A stretch of DNA of 64,000 nucleotides from Lederbergia graminis (GCF_042655485.1 NZ_JBHSMC010000014.1:390819-454818); one strand, 5' to 3'. Positions 40,683 through 50,873 are shown, numbered from the stretch's first letter. The notes: generated by a model from the letters alone, not told the origin. Translations and numbers: made by a program.

Positions 40683-41975
40683 TCAGTTTTTACGAACTTC
40701 GACAACACTAATATGAGAACCTTCCATTGTGTGAACATGAAATATATAGGACTCTTCCTCTAGAATATCTCCTTCTTGCAAATCATATTTTTGAGTAAGC
40801 AGCCAGCCTCCAATTGTGTCTACATCCTCATCTGAAAGGTTTATATTAAGTAGTTGATTAACCTCGCTAATTAACATTTTTGCATCTAATAAGTAATGGT
40901 CATCTGCTAATTTTCTTACGACAGGTATCTCATCTGCATCAAATTCGTCGCGAATTTCTCCAACTATTTCTTCTAGTATATCCTCTACCGTAATAATCCC
41001 TGCTGTTCCACCATATTCGTCAAATAACACTGCCATATGAGTACGTTCCTTTTGCATCTGAACGAGTAAATCCTGAATTGGAATTGTTTCGATTACTTTT
41101 ATGATCGGTTTTACATACGGCATAATACATTCTGTTTCAGCACAATTTCCATGAACACAATCAGTGAGGAATTCCTTTATATTTACGAGACCGATAATAT
41201 TGTCTTTATCTCCATCTGTTACAGGATAACGGGTGAAGCGCTCTTCTTTAATCATCGCAATAATATCTTCTATAGAATCACTTTTATCAATATGATAAAT
41301 TTCTGTCCGCGGCACCATAATTTCTTTGGCGATTCTATTGTCGAATTCGAATATATTATTCATATATCGAAATTCTGATTGATTAATCTCACCGCTTTTT
41401 AAACTCTCTGACAAAATAATTCTTAATTCTTCTTCAGAATGAGCAATTTCACTATCGGATGCAGCTTTTATGCCAAATACCCTTACAATTTGTCTAGCAG
41501 CTCCATTTAAGAGCCAAATAAATGGGTACATGATTTTGTAAAATAAAATTAAGGCTCCAGCGAATGCTAATGTAATTTCCTCTGCTTTATGAATAGCCAT
41601 TGTTTTTGGGGCTAATTCTCCGACTACTACATGAAAAAAGGTAATAAGGACAAATGCAATTAGGAACGAAAGAAAATCAGTGATAGAGGAGGGGATATTT
41701 AGTTTTTGAAAAAGTGGATTTAGCATTACTTGTACTGTCGGTTCCCCCAGCCAGCCAAGTCCAAGGGCAGTTACAGTAATTCCAAGCTGTGTAGCTGATA
41801 AATATCCATCCAAGTTATTGATCAGTCTTTTTGCCTTGAGTGCTTTTGGATGGCCTTCTACAATTAGTTGATCAATTCTGGAGACTCTTACCTTTACGAT
41901 TGCAAATTCGGATGCCACAAAAAACGCTGTCAAGGCAATGAGCAGTATCACAAGTAATATATTAATGATAAGCAA
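40683..41975 (-). CDS. CNNM/CorC (HlyC) family membrane protein with CBS domains
   Basis: A 430-residue protein: CNNM-type transmembrane region (residues 1-190, with FVASEFAIVKVRVSRIDQL and YLSATQLGITVTALGLGWLG), a tandem CBS pair (about 210-330, with EIMVPRTEIYHIDKS and HMAVLFDEYGGTAGIITVED), and a C-terminal CorC_HlyC domain (about 350-428). Family members act in magnesium or other cation efflux or homeostasis; the annotation haemolysin is historical. ATG at 41975 after GGAGGAGG on the minus strand. Confidence 0.92.
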   Translation of the reverse strand: MLIINILLVILLIALTAFFVASEFAIVKVRVSRIDQLIVEGHPKALKAKRLINNLDGYLSATQLGITVTALGLGWLGEPTVQVMLNPLFQKLNIPSSITDFLSFLIAFVLITFFHVVVGELAPKTMAIHKAEEITLAFAGALILFYKIMYPFIWLLNGAARQIVRVFGIKAASDSEIAHSEEELRIILSESLKSGEINQSEFRYMNNIFEFDNRIAKEIMVPRTEIYHIDKSDSIEDIIAMIKEERFTRYPVTDGDKDNIIGLVNIKEFLTDCVHGNCAETECIMPYVKPIIKVIETIPIQDLLVQMQKERTHMAVLFDEYGGTAGIITVEDILEEIVGEIRDEFDADEIPVVRKLADDHYLLDAKMLISEVNQLLNINLSDEDVDTIGGWLLTQKYDLQEGDILEEESYIFHVHTMEGSHISVVEVRKN

Positions 41976-42173
41976 TGGCTTAACCTCCTCCTGAAAAAAG
42001 TAAAGTTACACTTACTTTACCCTGAAAAGAGGTGAATTAATTATATTTATCTTAAGTTATAGGTAAAGGCTTTCATTAAAATTATTGCAAAATATTACAT
42101 TATTGATACAAAAGCCCTTAACATATGAAATTTTGGTATGATAGTAATATAAATTTTGACAGGAGTGCTTTAA

Positions 42174-42956
42174 ATGAAAAGGCAAGTTAGTGAACGGGAA
42201 TATATTTATATTTACATGAATGATTCCGATCATTTTATTCTATCTTCTGGGATTGAGTTTCATGAATTCATGGCAGGCATTCCGATTCAAATACATAATA
42301 TTTTATTATTAAAACATCGCTTTGAAGAAAGTCATTTCAATATGCACACATTTTTAGAATATGCGGACAAAGAACTAATCGATAAATTGTTAGCGGAAGA
42401 TGTTTATGGGTATGGTGACTTTTGCTGGATCGATTTTACGAATGAAGAAAATGTGAATCTATTAAATGGCCAAGAAATTGCTGAGTTACTTTACTTAGGT
42501 CATATGAAAAGTCATCTACATATTCCGTTCTATGGCAAGTTGAATAATCAATTCGCTTATCTAGCTGGTGATGATGGACATTTTAATAAAGTATATTATC
42601 GCCATTGGGATCATTTCTTCTCTATGCTAGGGTCTACGATTGCTGGCAAAGTAAACAATCAGAAGGAAAAATCATTATTCCCAATTAGAAAGAAGAAGAT
42701 GGTGCACCCAATCCCAAAAGAGATTCTTATGCCTTTCATCGATCATATGAAAGAAGGAATGGTTATTTCCATTGAAAACATGTTAAAGAATCGTTCCGTA
42801 ATAGAAATACCGGTCTGGATTATTGGAGATTTAATCGATATGGATCAAATGTATGACGAGTATGAACAATTAAACGAATCAAGAAAACCAGACGGGAAGA
42901 TTGTGTTTGACAGAAAAACAGAAAAATGGGAAGCGTATATCCCTTCCAAGATATAA
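42174..42956 (+). CDS. Hypothetical protein, Bacillaceae-type
   Basis: A 260-residue soluble protein without membrane segments. Notable stretches are REYIYIYMNDSDHFILSSG near the N-terminus, FCWIDFTNEENVNLLNG near residue 83, PFYGKLNNQFAYLAGDDGHF near 119, and IPVWIIGDLIDMDQMYDEYE near 208. I do not recognise a domain. It is 261 bp upstream of ddl, with a small hairpin after it, and is transcribed alone. ATG at 42174 after AGGAGTG. Confidence 0.75.
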   Translation: MKRQVSEREYIYIYMNDSDHFILSSGIEFHEFMAGIPIQIHNILLLKHRFEESHFNMHTFLEYADKELIDKLLAEDVYGYGDFCWIDFTNEENVNLLNGQEIAELLYLGHMKSHLHIPFYGKLNNQFAYLAGDDGHFNKVYYRHWDHFFSMLGSTIAGKVNNQKEKSLFPIRKKKMVHPIPKEILMPFIDHMKEGMVISIENMLKNRSVIEIPVWIIGDLIDMDQMYDEYEQLNESRKPDGKIVFDRKTEKWEAYIPSKI

Positions 42957-42959
42957 GTA

Positions 42960-42990
42960 AGCACGGGAAATTCCGTGTTTTTTCTTTGAA
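42960..42990 (+). terminator. Terminator
   Basis: GCACGGGAA pairs with TTCCGTG(T), followed by TTTTTTC. Confidence 0.65.
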
Positions 42991-43217
42991 GAAAATACTG
43001 AAAACCTATCATACGAGAGTAGTGTATTGGGAATCAGGTATGATAAAAGATAAGGAATTGACCGGAGTATAGAAGCATAAAGCATTGCGCTTTTCTTTGC
43101 ACGTTCTAGTCATTCGCCCATACTATTAAGTAAGTGAAAGTAAGATAATAAAATTTTAGATTATTGTTTTCCCTTCGTGGTAAAATAAAAGACATCTGTA
43201 TAGCCTGGAGGATAAAA

Positions 43218-44279
43218 ATGAAGAAAAATATTTGTTTATTGTATGGTGGTAAATCAGCCGAACATGAAGTGTCATTGCAAACTGCTAAAGCTGTTATCCA
43301 AGCTTTGGATACGAGTAAATTTGCGATTCATCCTATTTTCATTACGAAAGAAGGAGCTTGGTTTAAAGGTCCAGAATTAACAGGACCTGTTGAAAGTGTA
43401 GAGGAATTACAATTTGTAGATAATGGTCAACAAATATATCCTAATGCATTAACCGAGAATTTTTCTTACGATGTAGTATTTCCATTATTGCATGGACCAA
43501 ATGGTGAAGACGGTACAGTTCAAGGAATGCTAGAACTATTGAATATACCTTATGTTGGTAATGGTGTGCTTGCTTCATCTGCAGGTATGGATAAGGTGAT
43601 CATGAAGAATTTGTTTGCTCAGGCAGGGTTGGAGCAAGTGAACTATGTATGGTTTATTCGTAGCACATGGGAAGCAGCACCTGAAAGAGCTTATGATCAA
43701 GTAGAAAAGGAACTCGGATACCCTTGTTTTGTAAAACCAGCGAATTTAGGTTCCAGTGTAGGAATATCTAAATGTGATAATCGAGAAGAACTCGATAAGG
43801 CATTTATCGAAGCATTTAAATACGACCGCAAAATTATTATAGAAGAAGGCGTAACAGCACGAGAAATTGAAATCGGTGTGTTAGGAAATGATTTTCCTGA
43901 ATGTTCAGTAGCTGGTGAGATTGTACCGAAGAAAGAGTTTTATGATTACCAGTCAAAATACTTAGATGGGGAAACTGCTCTCGTTATTCCTGCAGAAGTA
44001 ACTGCGGAACAATATACAGAACTACGAACGATGGCAACAAATGCCTTTAAGGTGTTGGATTGTTCAGGTCTTATACGAGCAGATTTCTTTGTAACGAATG
44101 ATGGCAAAACATTTATTAATGAAGTGAACACAATGCCGGGATTCACACCGTTTAGTATGTTCCCGCTCCTATGGAAACATACAGGTGTAGATTATCCACA
44201 ATTAATTGAGCGTTTAGTAGAACTAGCTCTTGAGCGTTATCAAGAAAAACAAAGCATCACACATATACATCAATCTTAA
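43218..44279 (+). CDS. ddl: D-alanine--D-alanine ligase
   Basis: A 353-residue ATP-grasp enzyme: LLYGGKSAEHEVSLQTAKAV at the N-terminus, VVFPLLHGPNGEDGTVQGML near residue 90, YPCFVKPANLGSSVGISKC near 173, and FINEVNTMPGFTP near 302 (metal-binding Asn/Glu). It makes the D-Ala-D-Ala dipeptide used by MurF, the next gene. A start at ATG 43218 is set by GGAGGA; a longer frame upstream adds unrelated sequence. The cell-wall pair ddl-murF is conserved. Confidence 0.96.
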   Translation: MKKNICLLYGGKSAEHEVSLQTAKAVIQALDTSKFAIHPIFITKEGAWFKGPELTGPVESVEELQFVDNGQQIYPNALTENFSYDVVFPLLHGPNGEDGTVQGMLELLNIPYVGNGVLASSAGMDKVIMKNLFAQAGLEQVNYVWFIRSTWEAAPERAYDQVEKELGYPCFVKPANLGSSVGISKCDNREELDKAFIEAFKYDRKIIIEEGVTAREIEIGVLGNDFPECSVAGEIVPKKEFYDYQSKYLDGETALVIPAEVTAEQYTELRTMATNAFKVLDCSGLIRADFFVTNDGKTFINEVNTMPGFTPFSMFPLLWKHTGVDYPQLIERLVELALERYQEKQSITHIHQS

Positions 44280-44283
44280 AAAA

Positions 44284-44330
44284 TAAGGTGTCTCTGGAGC
44301 AAAACATATGCCCCTTGTGAGACACCTTTC
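44284..44330 (+). terminator. Hairpin between ddl and murF
   Basis: AAGGTGTCTC pairs with GAGACACCTT around a 25-base loop. It may partly separate the two cell-wall genes. Confidence 0.6.
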
Positions 44331-44351
44331 TAATGCAAAGGAGGTTATATA

Positions 44352-45722
44352 ATGATCAATAGGTCGATTGAACAGTTAACACAGATGATTCAACTGAAAA
44401 ATGATGTTTCCGAGTATCATCACGTTCGTATTAACGGTGTAGCTTTTGATACAAGATTAATTAAGCCAGGAAATTTATTTGTTCCTCTGAAGGGGGAACA
44501 AGCAGATGGCCATGATTACGTAGATAAGGCGTTAGAACAAGGGGCATCTGCAGTACTATGGCAAAAAGATATGCCAAATCCACCGGAAAACACAGCCGTT
44601 TTAATGGTGGAGGATACATTGCTTGCATTACAACAATTAGCAAAATCCTATCTAGATCAATTGAATGTAAAAGTGATCGGGATTACCGGCAGTAATGGGA
44701 AAACAACAACAAAAGATATAGCAGCAGCAGTTTTTGCCCAAAAATATAAAGTTCATAAAACAGAAGGGAATTTTAATAACCATATTGGTCTCCCAATTAC
44801 GGTCCTTTCCATGCCAGAAGAAACAGAAGTTGCGATTCTGGAAATGGGAATGAGTCAAAAAGGAGAGATTTCTGTATTAACGAAGATTGCTTGTCCAGAT
44901 GTAGCAATCATTACCAATATTGGAGAAGCGCATTTACAAGATCTAGGATCAAGGCAAGGTATTGCCGAGGCTAAGTTAGAAATCTTAGAAGGACTAAAAG
45001 ATAATGGCTTATTTATTTATCCAGGCGATGAACCACTTTTAGCGAATGTAGATGCACCACATTCGTTTACTTTTGGTGAAACAGCAAACAATGAATTCTA
45101 TCCTGTTGATATCCAAATGGATGAGCAAGGAAGCTCTTTTAGTGTACCTGCTCTTTCAGAAAGTAGTTTTTATTTGCCAATTGCAGGGAAACACAACATT
45201 TTAAATTCACTAGCAGTCCTACTAGCTGCAAGAGAACTTTCCATCTCCATTGAATCGATGAAAGCCGGATTGAAATCTGTCGCATTATCCAGTATGCGAA
45301 TGGAATGGCATGATGGTGTGAAGAACACGAAGATATTAAATGACGCCTATAATGCGAGTCCTACATCGATGAAGGCAGTTATTTCGATGCTGGAGAGTTT
45401 AAATGTGGAGCGGGATAAGGTCGTTGTGTTAGGAGATATGTTAGAACTTGGTGATCAAGAAATAAATTTTCATGTGCAAATGGGCGAACTAATTAATCCA
45501 GCGAACATAAAATATGTGTTCACTTTTGGACCATTGGCACAACATATAGCTGCAGGTGCTCGGAAGAATTTTCCTGAGAATCGCGTTTTTGCCTTTATAG
45601 ATAAATCTGAACTAATTACCACACTTCACGATAAGATAAGTGGCAATGAGCTTATTTTAGTCAAAGCATCAAGAGGTATGAAGTTAGAAGAAGTTGTAAA
45701 TTCCTTCGTTATGGAAAAATAA
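44352..45722 (+). CDS. murF: UDP-N-acetylmuramoyl-tripeptide--D-alanyl-D-alanine ligase
   Basis: A 456-residue Mur ligase: FDTRLIKPGNLFVPLKGEQ near residues 36-54, P-loop VIGITGSNGKTTTKD near 111, EGNFNNHIGLPITVL near 140, and LNDAYNASPTSMKAV near 333. It adds D-Ala-D-Ala to the cytoplasmic precursor UDP-MurNAc-tripeptide. AAGGAGG precedes ATG 44352. Confidence 0.97.
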   Translation: MINRSIEQLTQMIQLKNDVSEYHHVRINGVAFDTRLIKPGNLFVPLKGEQADGHDYVDKALEQGASAVLWQKDMPNPPENTAVLMVEDTLLALQQLAKSYLDQLNVKVIGITGSNGKTTTKDIAAAVFAQKYKVHKTEGNFNNHIGLPITVLSMPEETEVAILEMGMSQKGEISVLTKIACPDVAIITNIGEAHLQDLGSRQGIAEAKLEILEGLKDNGLFIYPGDEPLLANVDAPHSFTFGETANNEFYPVDIQMDEQGSSFSVPALSESSFYLPIAGKHNILNSLAVLLAARELSISIESMKAGLKSVALSSMRMEWHDGVKNTKILNDAYNASPTSMKAVISMLESLNVERDKVVVLGDMLELGDQEINFHVQMGELINPANIKYVFTFGPLAQHIAAGARKNFPENRVFAFIDKSELITTLHDKISGNELILVKASRGMKLEEVVNSFVMEK

Positions 45723-45964
45723 TTTCCTATTCTTCTCAGCACAATCTCGGATAAATAAACTGAATGATGTAAAAAATATTAAATAATAATATCAATCCAA
45801 GTGCAATTGTATTCAAAAACAATTAGTGATAGAATAATCAACATCGTTTACGAATTTTCGCGACAGTTCTTACGTAAAAAAATGTCTAATGGACATTGAT
45901 ATAGGGTATAGACACTTGAGTGGTCTATCCCTCAATTTGAAGTACTCAAAGGAGATTGAGAAGA

Positions 45965-47413
45965 TTGACGAAGTTTGCAGATTTAGACTTGAGTCCTGCT
46001 CTGTTAAAAGCAGTTAACAGAATGGGCTTTGAGGAAGCAACACCAATACAGGCAAAAACGATACCATTAAGTAAGCAAGGAAAAGATTTGATCGGGCAAG
46101 CACAAACAGGTACAGGTAAGACTGCTGCTTTCGGTATTCCATTAATAGAAAAAATTGATGTGAAATCACCACATGTTCAAGGGATTATTATTGCGCCAAC
46201 AAGGGAATTAGCCATCCAAGTTTCAGAAGAATTATATAAAATTGGTATGGATGCTCGCGCGAAGGTACTTGCTGTTTATGGCGGGTCTGATATTCAACGA
46301 CAAATTCGTTCATTGAAAAAAGGTCCACATATTATTGTTGGTACACCGGGTAGAATTTTGGACCATATTAAGAGAAGAACGTTAAAGTTAAATAATGTTC
46401 ATACATTGATTTTGGATGAAGCAGATGAAATGCTCAACATGGGATTCATTGATGATATTGAAGCAATTCTTGAAACTGTTCCTGACGAAAGACAAACATT
46501 ACTATTCTCGGCTACAATGCCAGCACCAATTAGAAGAATTGCTGAACGTTTCATGAAAAACCCTGAAACAGTTCGAATTGAAGCGAAAGAAATGACGGTT
46601 CCTTTAATTGAGCAATTTTTCATTAAAGTACCAGAGCGTGAGAAATTCGATGTTCTTTCTCGTTTAATTGATACACAGTCCCCTGAATTAGCAATCGTAT
46701 TTGGTCGTACAAAGCGTCGTGTAGATGAGTTATCAAATGCATTGACACTTAGAGGCTATACAGCTGAAGGAATTCATGGTGATTTAAGCCAAGCGAAGCG
46801 CTTATCTGTTTTAAAGAAATTTAAATCAGGTAAAGTAGATGTACTAGTTGCAACAGACGTTGCTGCACGAGGATTAGATATTTCTGGTGTTACACATGTA
46901 TACAACTATGATATTCCACAAGATCCTGAAAGCTATGTGCATAGAATCGGTAGAACTGGTCGTGCAGGTAAAGAAGGAATGGCAATTACGTTTGTAAGTC
47001 CACGTGAAATGGGATACCTACGTATCGTTGAACAAACAACGAAGAAACGTATGCAACCAATGCGACCACCTACATGGGATGAAGCGCTAGAAGGCCAACA
47101 AAGAATTACAATGGAAAAGTTGGATGAAGCAATTAAAGAAGGCAATTTAGATGAATATAAAACTGTTGCGAATGAGCTTTTGATGGAGCATGATGATGCA
47201 GTATCCATCATTGCTGCAGCACTTAAAGTGCTGACAAAAGAGCCAGATAAGACTCCAGTTCATATTACAGAAGAGCGCCCACTACCAGCTAAGAAAGACC
47301 AATATCACGGAGGCGGTAATAATCGCAATAGACGTGGGAAATCTGGTCAACAACCGTATAAGGGAAATCGAAATAAAAGTAAACCACAACGTCGCAGTGG
47401 AAGAAGACCGTAA
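45965..47413 (+). CDS. cshA: DEAD-box RNA helicase CshA-like
   Basis: A 482-residue helicase: Q motif with PIQAKTIP, Walker A AQTGTGKTAAFG near residue 46, PTRELA near 79, DEAD in LILDEADEMLNMG near 150, SAT in LFSATMPAPIRR near 180, and HRIGRTGRAGKEG near 325. The C-terminal tail (after about 430) is basic and glycine-rich (RNRRGKSGQQPYKGNRNKSK), typical of cold-shock helicases of the RNA degradosome. TTG at 45965 is placed 10 bp after AAAGGAG; a TTG at 45956 lies too near. A 240-nt leader upstream may be regulatory. Confidence 0.95.
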   Translation: MTKFADLDLSPALLKAVNRMGFEEATPIQAKTIPLSKQGKDLIGQAQTGTGKTAAFGIPLIEKIDVKSPHVQGIIIAPTRELAIQVSEELYKIGMDARAKVLAVYGGSDIQRQIRSLKKGPHIIVGTPGRILDHIKRRTLKLNNVHTLILDEADEMLNMGFIDDIEAILETVPDERQTLLFSATMPAPIRRIAERFMKNPETVRIEAKEMTVPLIEQFFIKVPEREKFDVLSRLIDTQSPELAIVFGRTKRRVDELSNALTLRGYTAEGIHGDLSQAKRLSVLKKFKSGKVDVLVATDVAARGLDISGVTHVYNYDIPQDPESYVHRIGRTGRAGKEGMAITFVSPREMGYLRIVEQTTKKRMQPMRPPTWDEALEGQQRITMEKLDEAIKEGNLDEYKTVANELLMEHDDAVSIIAAALKVLTKEPDKTPVHITEERPLPAKKDQYHGGGNNRNRRGKSGQQPYKGNRNKSKPQRRSGRRP

Positions 47414-47510
47414 AAGGAAACATCACATACGGTAAATGGGAAATTTGATTCCCCCTACAAGAGCTCGCCAAAAAGCGTAAGCGATCATAGAACGAGAAAA
47501 ACTGTTCATC

Positions 47511-47543
47511 AAAGCAATCGGTCCATTTCCGGTTGCTTTTTTA
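47511..47543 (+). terminator. Terminator after cshA
   Basis: AAAGCAATCGG pairs with CCGGTTGCTTT, followed by Ts. Confidence 0.85.
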
Positions 47544-47613
47544 ATGGAATTATTTCATGAATCCTTTTAATTTCATTAACGTATATAATAGGTACATGAA
47601 GGGGGAGGCGCGT

Positions 47614-48099
47614 ATGGAAATCGGACAGCCCAAACATCAAATATCTATTGATGGTTTAAAGGTATGGAGAATTACAGCAACGATAACTAGTGTAATTTTA
47701 TGGCTAGTATTAATTGGAGTAGGGATAGCTACGTACATATTTGAATGGCCGATTGTATTGTATGTATGGTTAGCAGCAGGAATATTAGTGCTCTCAACCA
47801 TATCAAGTATTTTTATAATACCTTCTATCCGTTGGCATCGTTTTCGATATGAAGTAAGGGAACAAGAGATTGAAATTCAGCATGGGGTATTTGTTATAAC
47901 TCGGACGTTAGTGCCCATGATCAGGGTTCAACATGTAGATACTGTTCAAGGTCCTTTATTACGTAAATATAATTTGGCGACGATTGAAATTTCTACAGCT
48001 GCATCCAAACACGAGATTCCTGCTATTGATGTGGAAGAAGCGGAGCAATTACGTCATACTATTTCCAAGTTAGCAAGGGTGGCGGAAGATGATGTCTGA
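47614..48099 (+). CDS. ydbS: YdbS-like PH domain membrane protein
   Basis: A 161-residue protein with two membrane segments (residues about 20-65) and one bacterial PH domain (bPH2, about 75-140, with IRWHRFRYEVREQEIEIQHG). Pairs of YdbS and YdbT are encoded together in Bacilli and are linked to resistance to antimicrobial compounds made by other Bacilli. ATG 47614 follows GGGGGAGG. It overlaps the start of ydbT by 11 bp. Confidence 0.93.
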   Translation: MEIGQPKHQISIDGLKVWRITATITSVILWLVLIGVGIATYIFEWPIVLYVWLAAGILVLSTISSIFIIPSIRWHRFRYEVREQEIEIQHGVFVITRTLVPMIRVQHVDTVQGPLLRKYNLATIEISTAASKHEIPAIDVEEAEQLRHTISKLARVAEDDV

Positions 48100-49561
48100 A
48101 CCGAAGCGTCTGCATCCAATTACCATTATTTTTAATGCCGCAAAGAATGTGAAAGAAGTGATTATTCCGCTACTCCTTTATTTCGCAGTGTTTGCATTTA
48201 AAGATGGAATTAACACTAAATTGCTTATGTGGGCACCGGCAGTAATTGTGCTCGCCGGACTTGTATTGATGGGAGTACCCGCTTTTATTTCGTGGTTACG
48301 CTATACATATAGAGTCGAAGATATGGAACTTCGTATTGAATATGGATTGTTTGTGAAGAAAAAACGTTATATTCCGTTCGATCGCATTCAAAGTCTTGAT
48401 TTTTCAGAGCATATACTCCATAGACCATTTGGACTTGTGAAAGTGAAAGTCGAGACAGCAGGTGGAAATGACGATAGTGCAGAGGCAGAAATGAGTGCTG
48501 TGAAGAAAGAAGAAGCAGAAGCACTAAAGCGGTTGATTGCTGAGGCGAAAAATAGCAAGAATCCAAATGTTATCTCAGAAGAAGAGGTAGAGGTTGAAAA
48601 GGAATCGATTTTATATAAAATTAGTCAGAAACAGCTTCTTTTTATTGCGTCTACGTCCGGTAGTGCCGGTGTTGTCCTCTCTGCTATTTTTGCATTTGCA
48701 TCCCAATTTAATGATATTATCCCTTTTGAAAAGTTTTTTGATGAACTGCAGCACATTGTGAAAGCGGGATATGTATTATTAGGAATTTTGATTATCATTG
48801 GGCTTATTCTTGCATGGATCATATCTGTCGTGATGGCTTATTTAAAGTATAATGATTTTACTTTAAAAGTAGTGGAGAATGATTTAGTTATTACTCGTGG
48901 GTTATTGGAAAAAAGAACAACGACCATCCCAATTCGGCGTATTCAAGCTATCCGAATACAGGAAAGTCCATTTAGACAGCCGTTTGGTTATGCAAGTGTA
49001 TCAGTTGAATATGCGGGATCTGCAATTGATGAAAAAGCAGAAGGTCTCATCATCCCAGTAGTAAAGAAAAACATCATAGGTACTATTCTTGGGGAGACAT
49101 TAACTGATTACTCCTTCCATCCAGAAATTATCCCTGCGCCACGGTCAGCAAAGAGTAGATATCTCTTTATGAAGTTCTGTATTTTTGCGATTGTCACGTT
49201 GATATTATCGATTTGGTTGTGGCCATACGGTCTATTATCCGCTCTACTTATCATAGGTGCATCTGTATTAGGGTTATATCAGTTCAAGTCAGCTGGTTAT
49301 AGCATTACAGGCAGCCAACTGACATTGCGTTACCGTGGAATTGATCAACAAACAGTATTAATGAAGAAAAATCGTATTCAATCTGTGGATATGTCCGTGA
49401 ATTGGTTTCAAAAACGTGCAGGTTTAGCATCAGTTGAAACATCGGTCATGAGTGGTGGCAATTCAAGTGCGAAAGTAAAGCATATCCGATTGGAAGATGC
49501 GAAAGAAATTTATGAATGGTATCGACCAAACATAGTAAAAGCAGACCATGGAAATATTTAA
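48089..49561 (+). CDS. ydbT: YdbT-like PH domain membrane protein
   Basis: A 490-residue protein carrying three bPH2 domains (around residues 65-140, 260-330 and 405-475; e.g. YRVEDMELRIEYGLFVKKKR and IRRIQAIRIQESPFRQPFGY) with paired membrane segments. Partner of YdbS. ATG 48089 (a second ATG follows at once). The pair is next to acpS, as in B. subtilis. A bidirectional hairpin spans its 3' end. Confidence 0.93.
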   Translation: MMSEPKRLHPITIIFNAAKNVKEVIIPLLLYFAVFAFKDGINTKLLMWAPAVIVLAGLVLMGVPAFISWLRYTYRVEDMELRIEYGLFVKKKRYIPFDRIQSLDFSEHILHRPFGLVKVKVETAGGNDDSAEAEMSAVKKEEAEALKRLIAEAKNSKNPNVISEEEVEVEKESILYKISQKQLLFIASTSGSAGVVLSAIFAFASQFNDIIPFEKFFDELQHIVKAGYVLLGILIIIGLILAWIISVVMAYLKYNDFTLKVVENDLVITRGLLEKRTTTIPIRRIQAIRIQESPFRQPFGYASVSVEYAGSAIDEKAEGLIIPVVKKNIIGTILGETLTDYSFHPEIIPAPRSAKSRYLFMKFCIFAIVTLILSIWLWPYGLLSALLIIGASVLGLYQFKSAGYSITGSQLTLRYRGIDQQTVLMKKNRIQSVDMSVNWFQKRAGLASVETSVMSGGNSSAKVKHIRLEDAKEIYEWYRPNIVKADHGNI

Positions 49562-49583
49562 TTCCGCTGGTCTGCTTTTTTTA
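49538..49583. terminator. Bidirectional terminator between ydbT and the rhomboid gene
   Basis: AAAAGCAGACCA pairs with TGGTCTGCTTTT across a short loop that includes the ydbT stop; a T tract follows. Confidence 0.85.
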
Positions 49584-50183
49584 ATGGAAATGAATGCTCT
49601 TAAATTGTAAAATGATCCTTCCGATAATAAATCCACTAGCAAGGCCGAAAAGGTGACCGATAATATTAACATTTGGACTGAAAAACGTCATAATGACACT
49701 AATAGCTACTATTGGTAAAATAACTTGTTTACCATAAAACGGCATTGCATGTTTATTAAATAGAAGCACTGCAAGGTAAATACCGAACAATCCGAAAATC
49801 GCTCCACTTGCACCGATATGAGTATAATATGGTGGTTTGATCATCAATGTTGCAATATTTGCTCCAATTCCGCTTCCGATATATGCGATAATGAATAGTC
49901 CTTTCCCTAGTGCCCGTTCTAATGCAGGCCCAAATAAGATGAGGGAAAAAGAGTTAAATAATACATGGGCAAATGCTACATGTATGAAAATGGGTGTTAT
50001 TAGACGCCAATATTCTCCGTTTAAAATATAAATATTTGTACCTGCTAATGTGCTAAATAGCTCTTGGTTAGGAAACAAAGATGTGTTCATGATGATAAAT
50101 ATAACGATATGAATGGCGATAATGATTGATATGATAGGATAGTAATGGAGAAATTGACGAAAGCTTTCTGTTCTTAGAAACAG
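49581..50183 (-). CDS. ydcA: Rhomboid family intramembrane serine protease (YdcA-like)
   Basis: A 200-residue rhomboid with about 6 membrane segments: WRLITPIFIHVAFAHVLFNS (the H-x-x-x-N pair of the oxyanion hole), GASGAIFGLFG (catalytic Ser), and the His in VNIIGHLFGLASG. Reading from the first internal ATG (plus 50090) removes 31 residues including the first helix. Upstream the frame stays open and reads MFLRTESFRQFLHYYP from a CTG at 50183, the expected family start, with AAAGGAG nine bases upstream. I therefore place the start at this CTG. It is convergent with ydbT. Confidence 0.88.
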   Translation of the reverse strand: MFLRTESFRQFLHYYPIISIIIAIHIVIFIIMNTSLFPNQELFSTLAGTNIYILNGEYWRLITPIFIHVAFAHVLFNSFSLILFGPALERALGKGLFIIAYIGSGIGANIATLMIKPPYYTHIGASGAIFGLFGIYLAVLLFNKHAMPFYGKQVILPIVAISVIMTFFSPNVNIIGHLFGLASGFIIGRIILQFKSIHFH

Positions 50184-50295
50184 TACATATCGCTCCTTTC
50201 ACATGTGATTATCATAAGCATAATTCATAGTAGTTGGATGGACAACTGTTTTATACGTATGTGTAGAAATAATATTTTAGAATACAGGTGATAGA

Positions 50296-50649
50296 ATGAT
50301 TATTGGCATAGGCTTAGATATAGTAGAAATCGAAAGAATTGATAAACTTCGTCTTGCTCAGAAACGCTTTCCAGCACGAATTTTAACGGATGCAGAACTG
50401 GACCATTATGAAAGTTTAAATGAGAAGCGGAAAGCAGAATTTCTAGCAGGACGTTTTGCAGCCAAAGAGGCATATTCAAAAGCAAGAGGTGTAGGGATCG
50501 GACGTGTCCTTTCCTTTCAGGATATAGAGGTTTCTGCCGATGCTAATGGAAAGCCATTGATTGTAAAACCTGACTTTCATCGTTCGCATTTAAGTATAAC
50601 CCATTCCGATAAATATGCGGCTGCGCAAGTAATAATTGAATCGGAATAA
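50296..50649 (+). CDS. acpS: Holo-[acyl-carrier-protein] synthase
   Basis: A 117-residue phosphopantetheinyl transferase of the AcpS type: IIGIGLDIVEIERI at the N-terminus (Asp ligand), FAAKEAYSKARGVGIG near residue 55, and LSITHSDKYAAAQVI near residue 97. It charges ACP with the 4'-phosphopantetheine arm. Full length. The gene is divergent from the rhomboid gene. Confidence 0.97.
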   Translation: MIIGIGLDIVEIERIDKLRLAQKRFPARILTDAELDHYESLNEKRKAEFLAGRFAAKEAYSKARGVGIGRVLSFQDIEVSADANGKPLIVKPDFHRSHLSITHSDKYAAAQVIIESE

Positions 50650-50873
50650 AAAATACGAAATAACTTTTTTACTTGTCCTCATTTGTTAGACATATTGTCC
50701 ACACTTGTCTCATATATTTTTAGTGCGTGGGAGAGAGAGGATTTGGCTCTGGGTATGATTGTCTCGTTGTGCGGAGCGGATCGCGAAAGAACAATGTTTC
50801 TAATTAATATCCCTGAAGTCTGCAATCTCTCTTCTTTTCATCGATCAAATGAGATAATAAAGGGGCTGAAGGA

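Noticed and set aside
43164..43217. Longer N-terminus for Ddl
   Set aside because: The 18 extra residues do not match the family, and GGAGGA fits the ATG at 43218.
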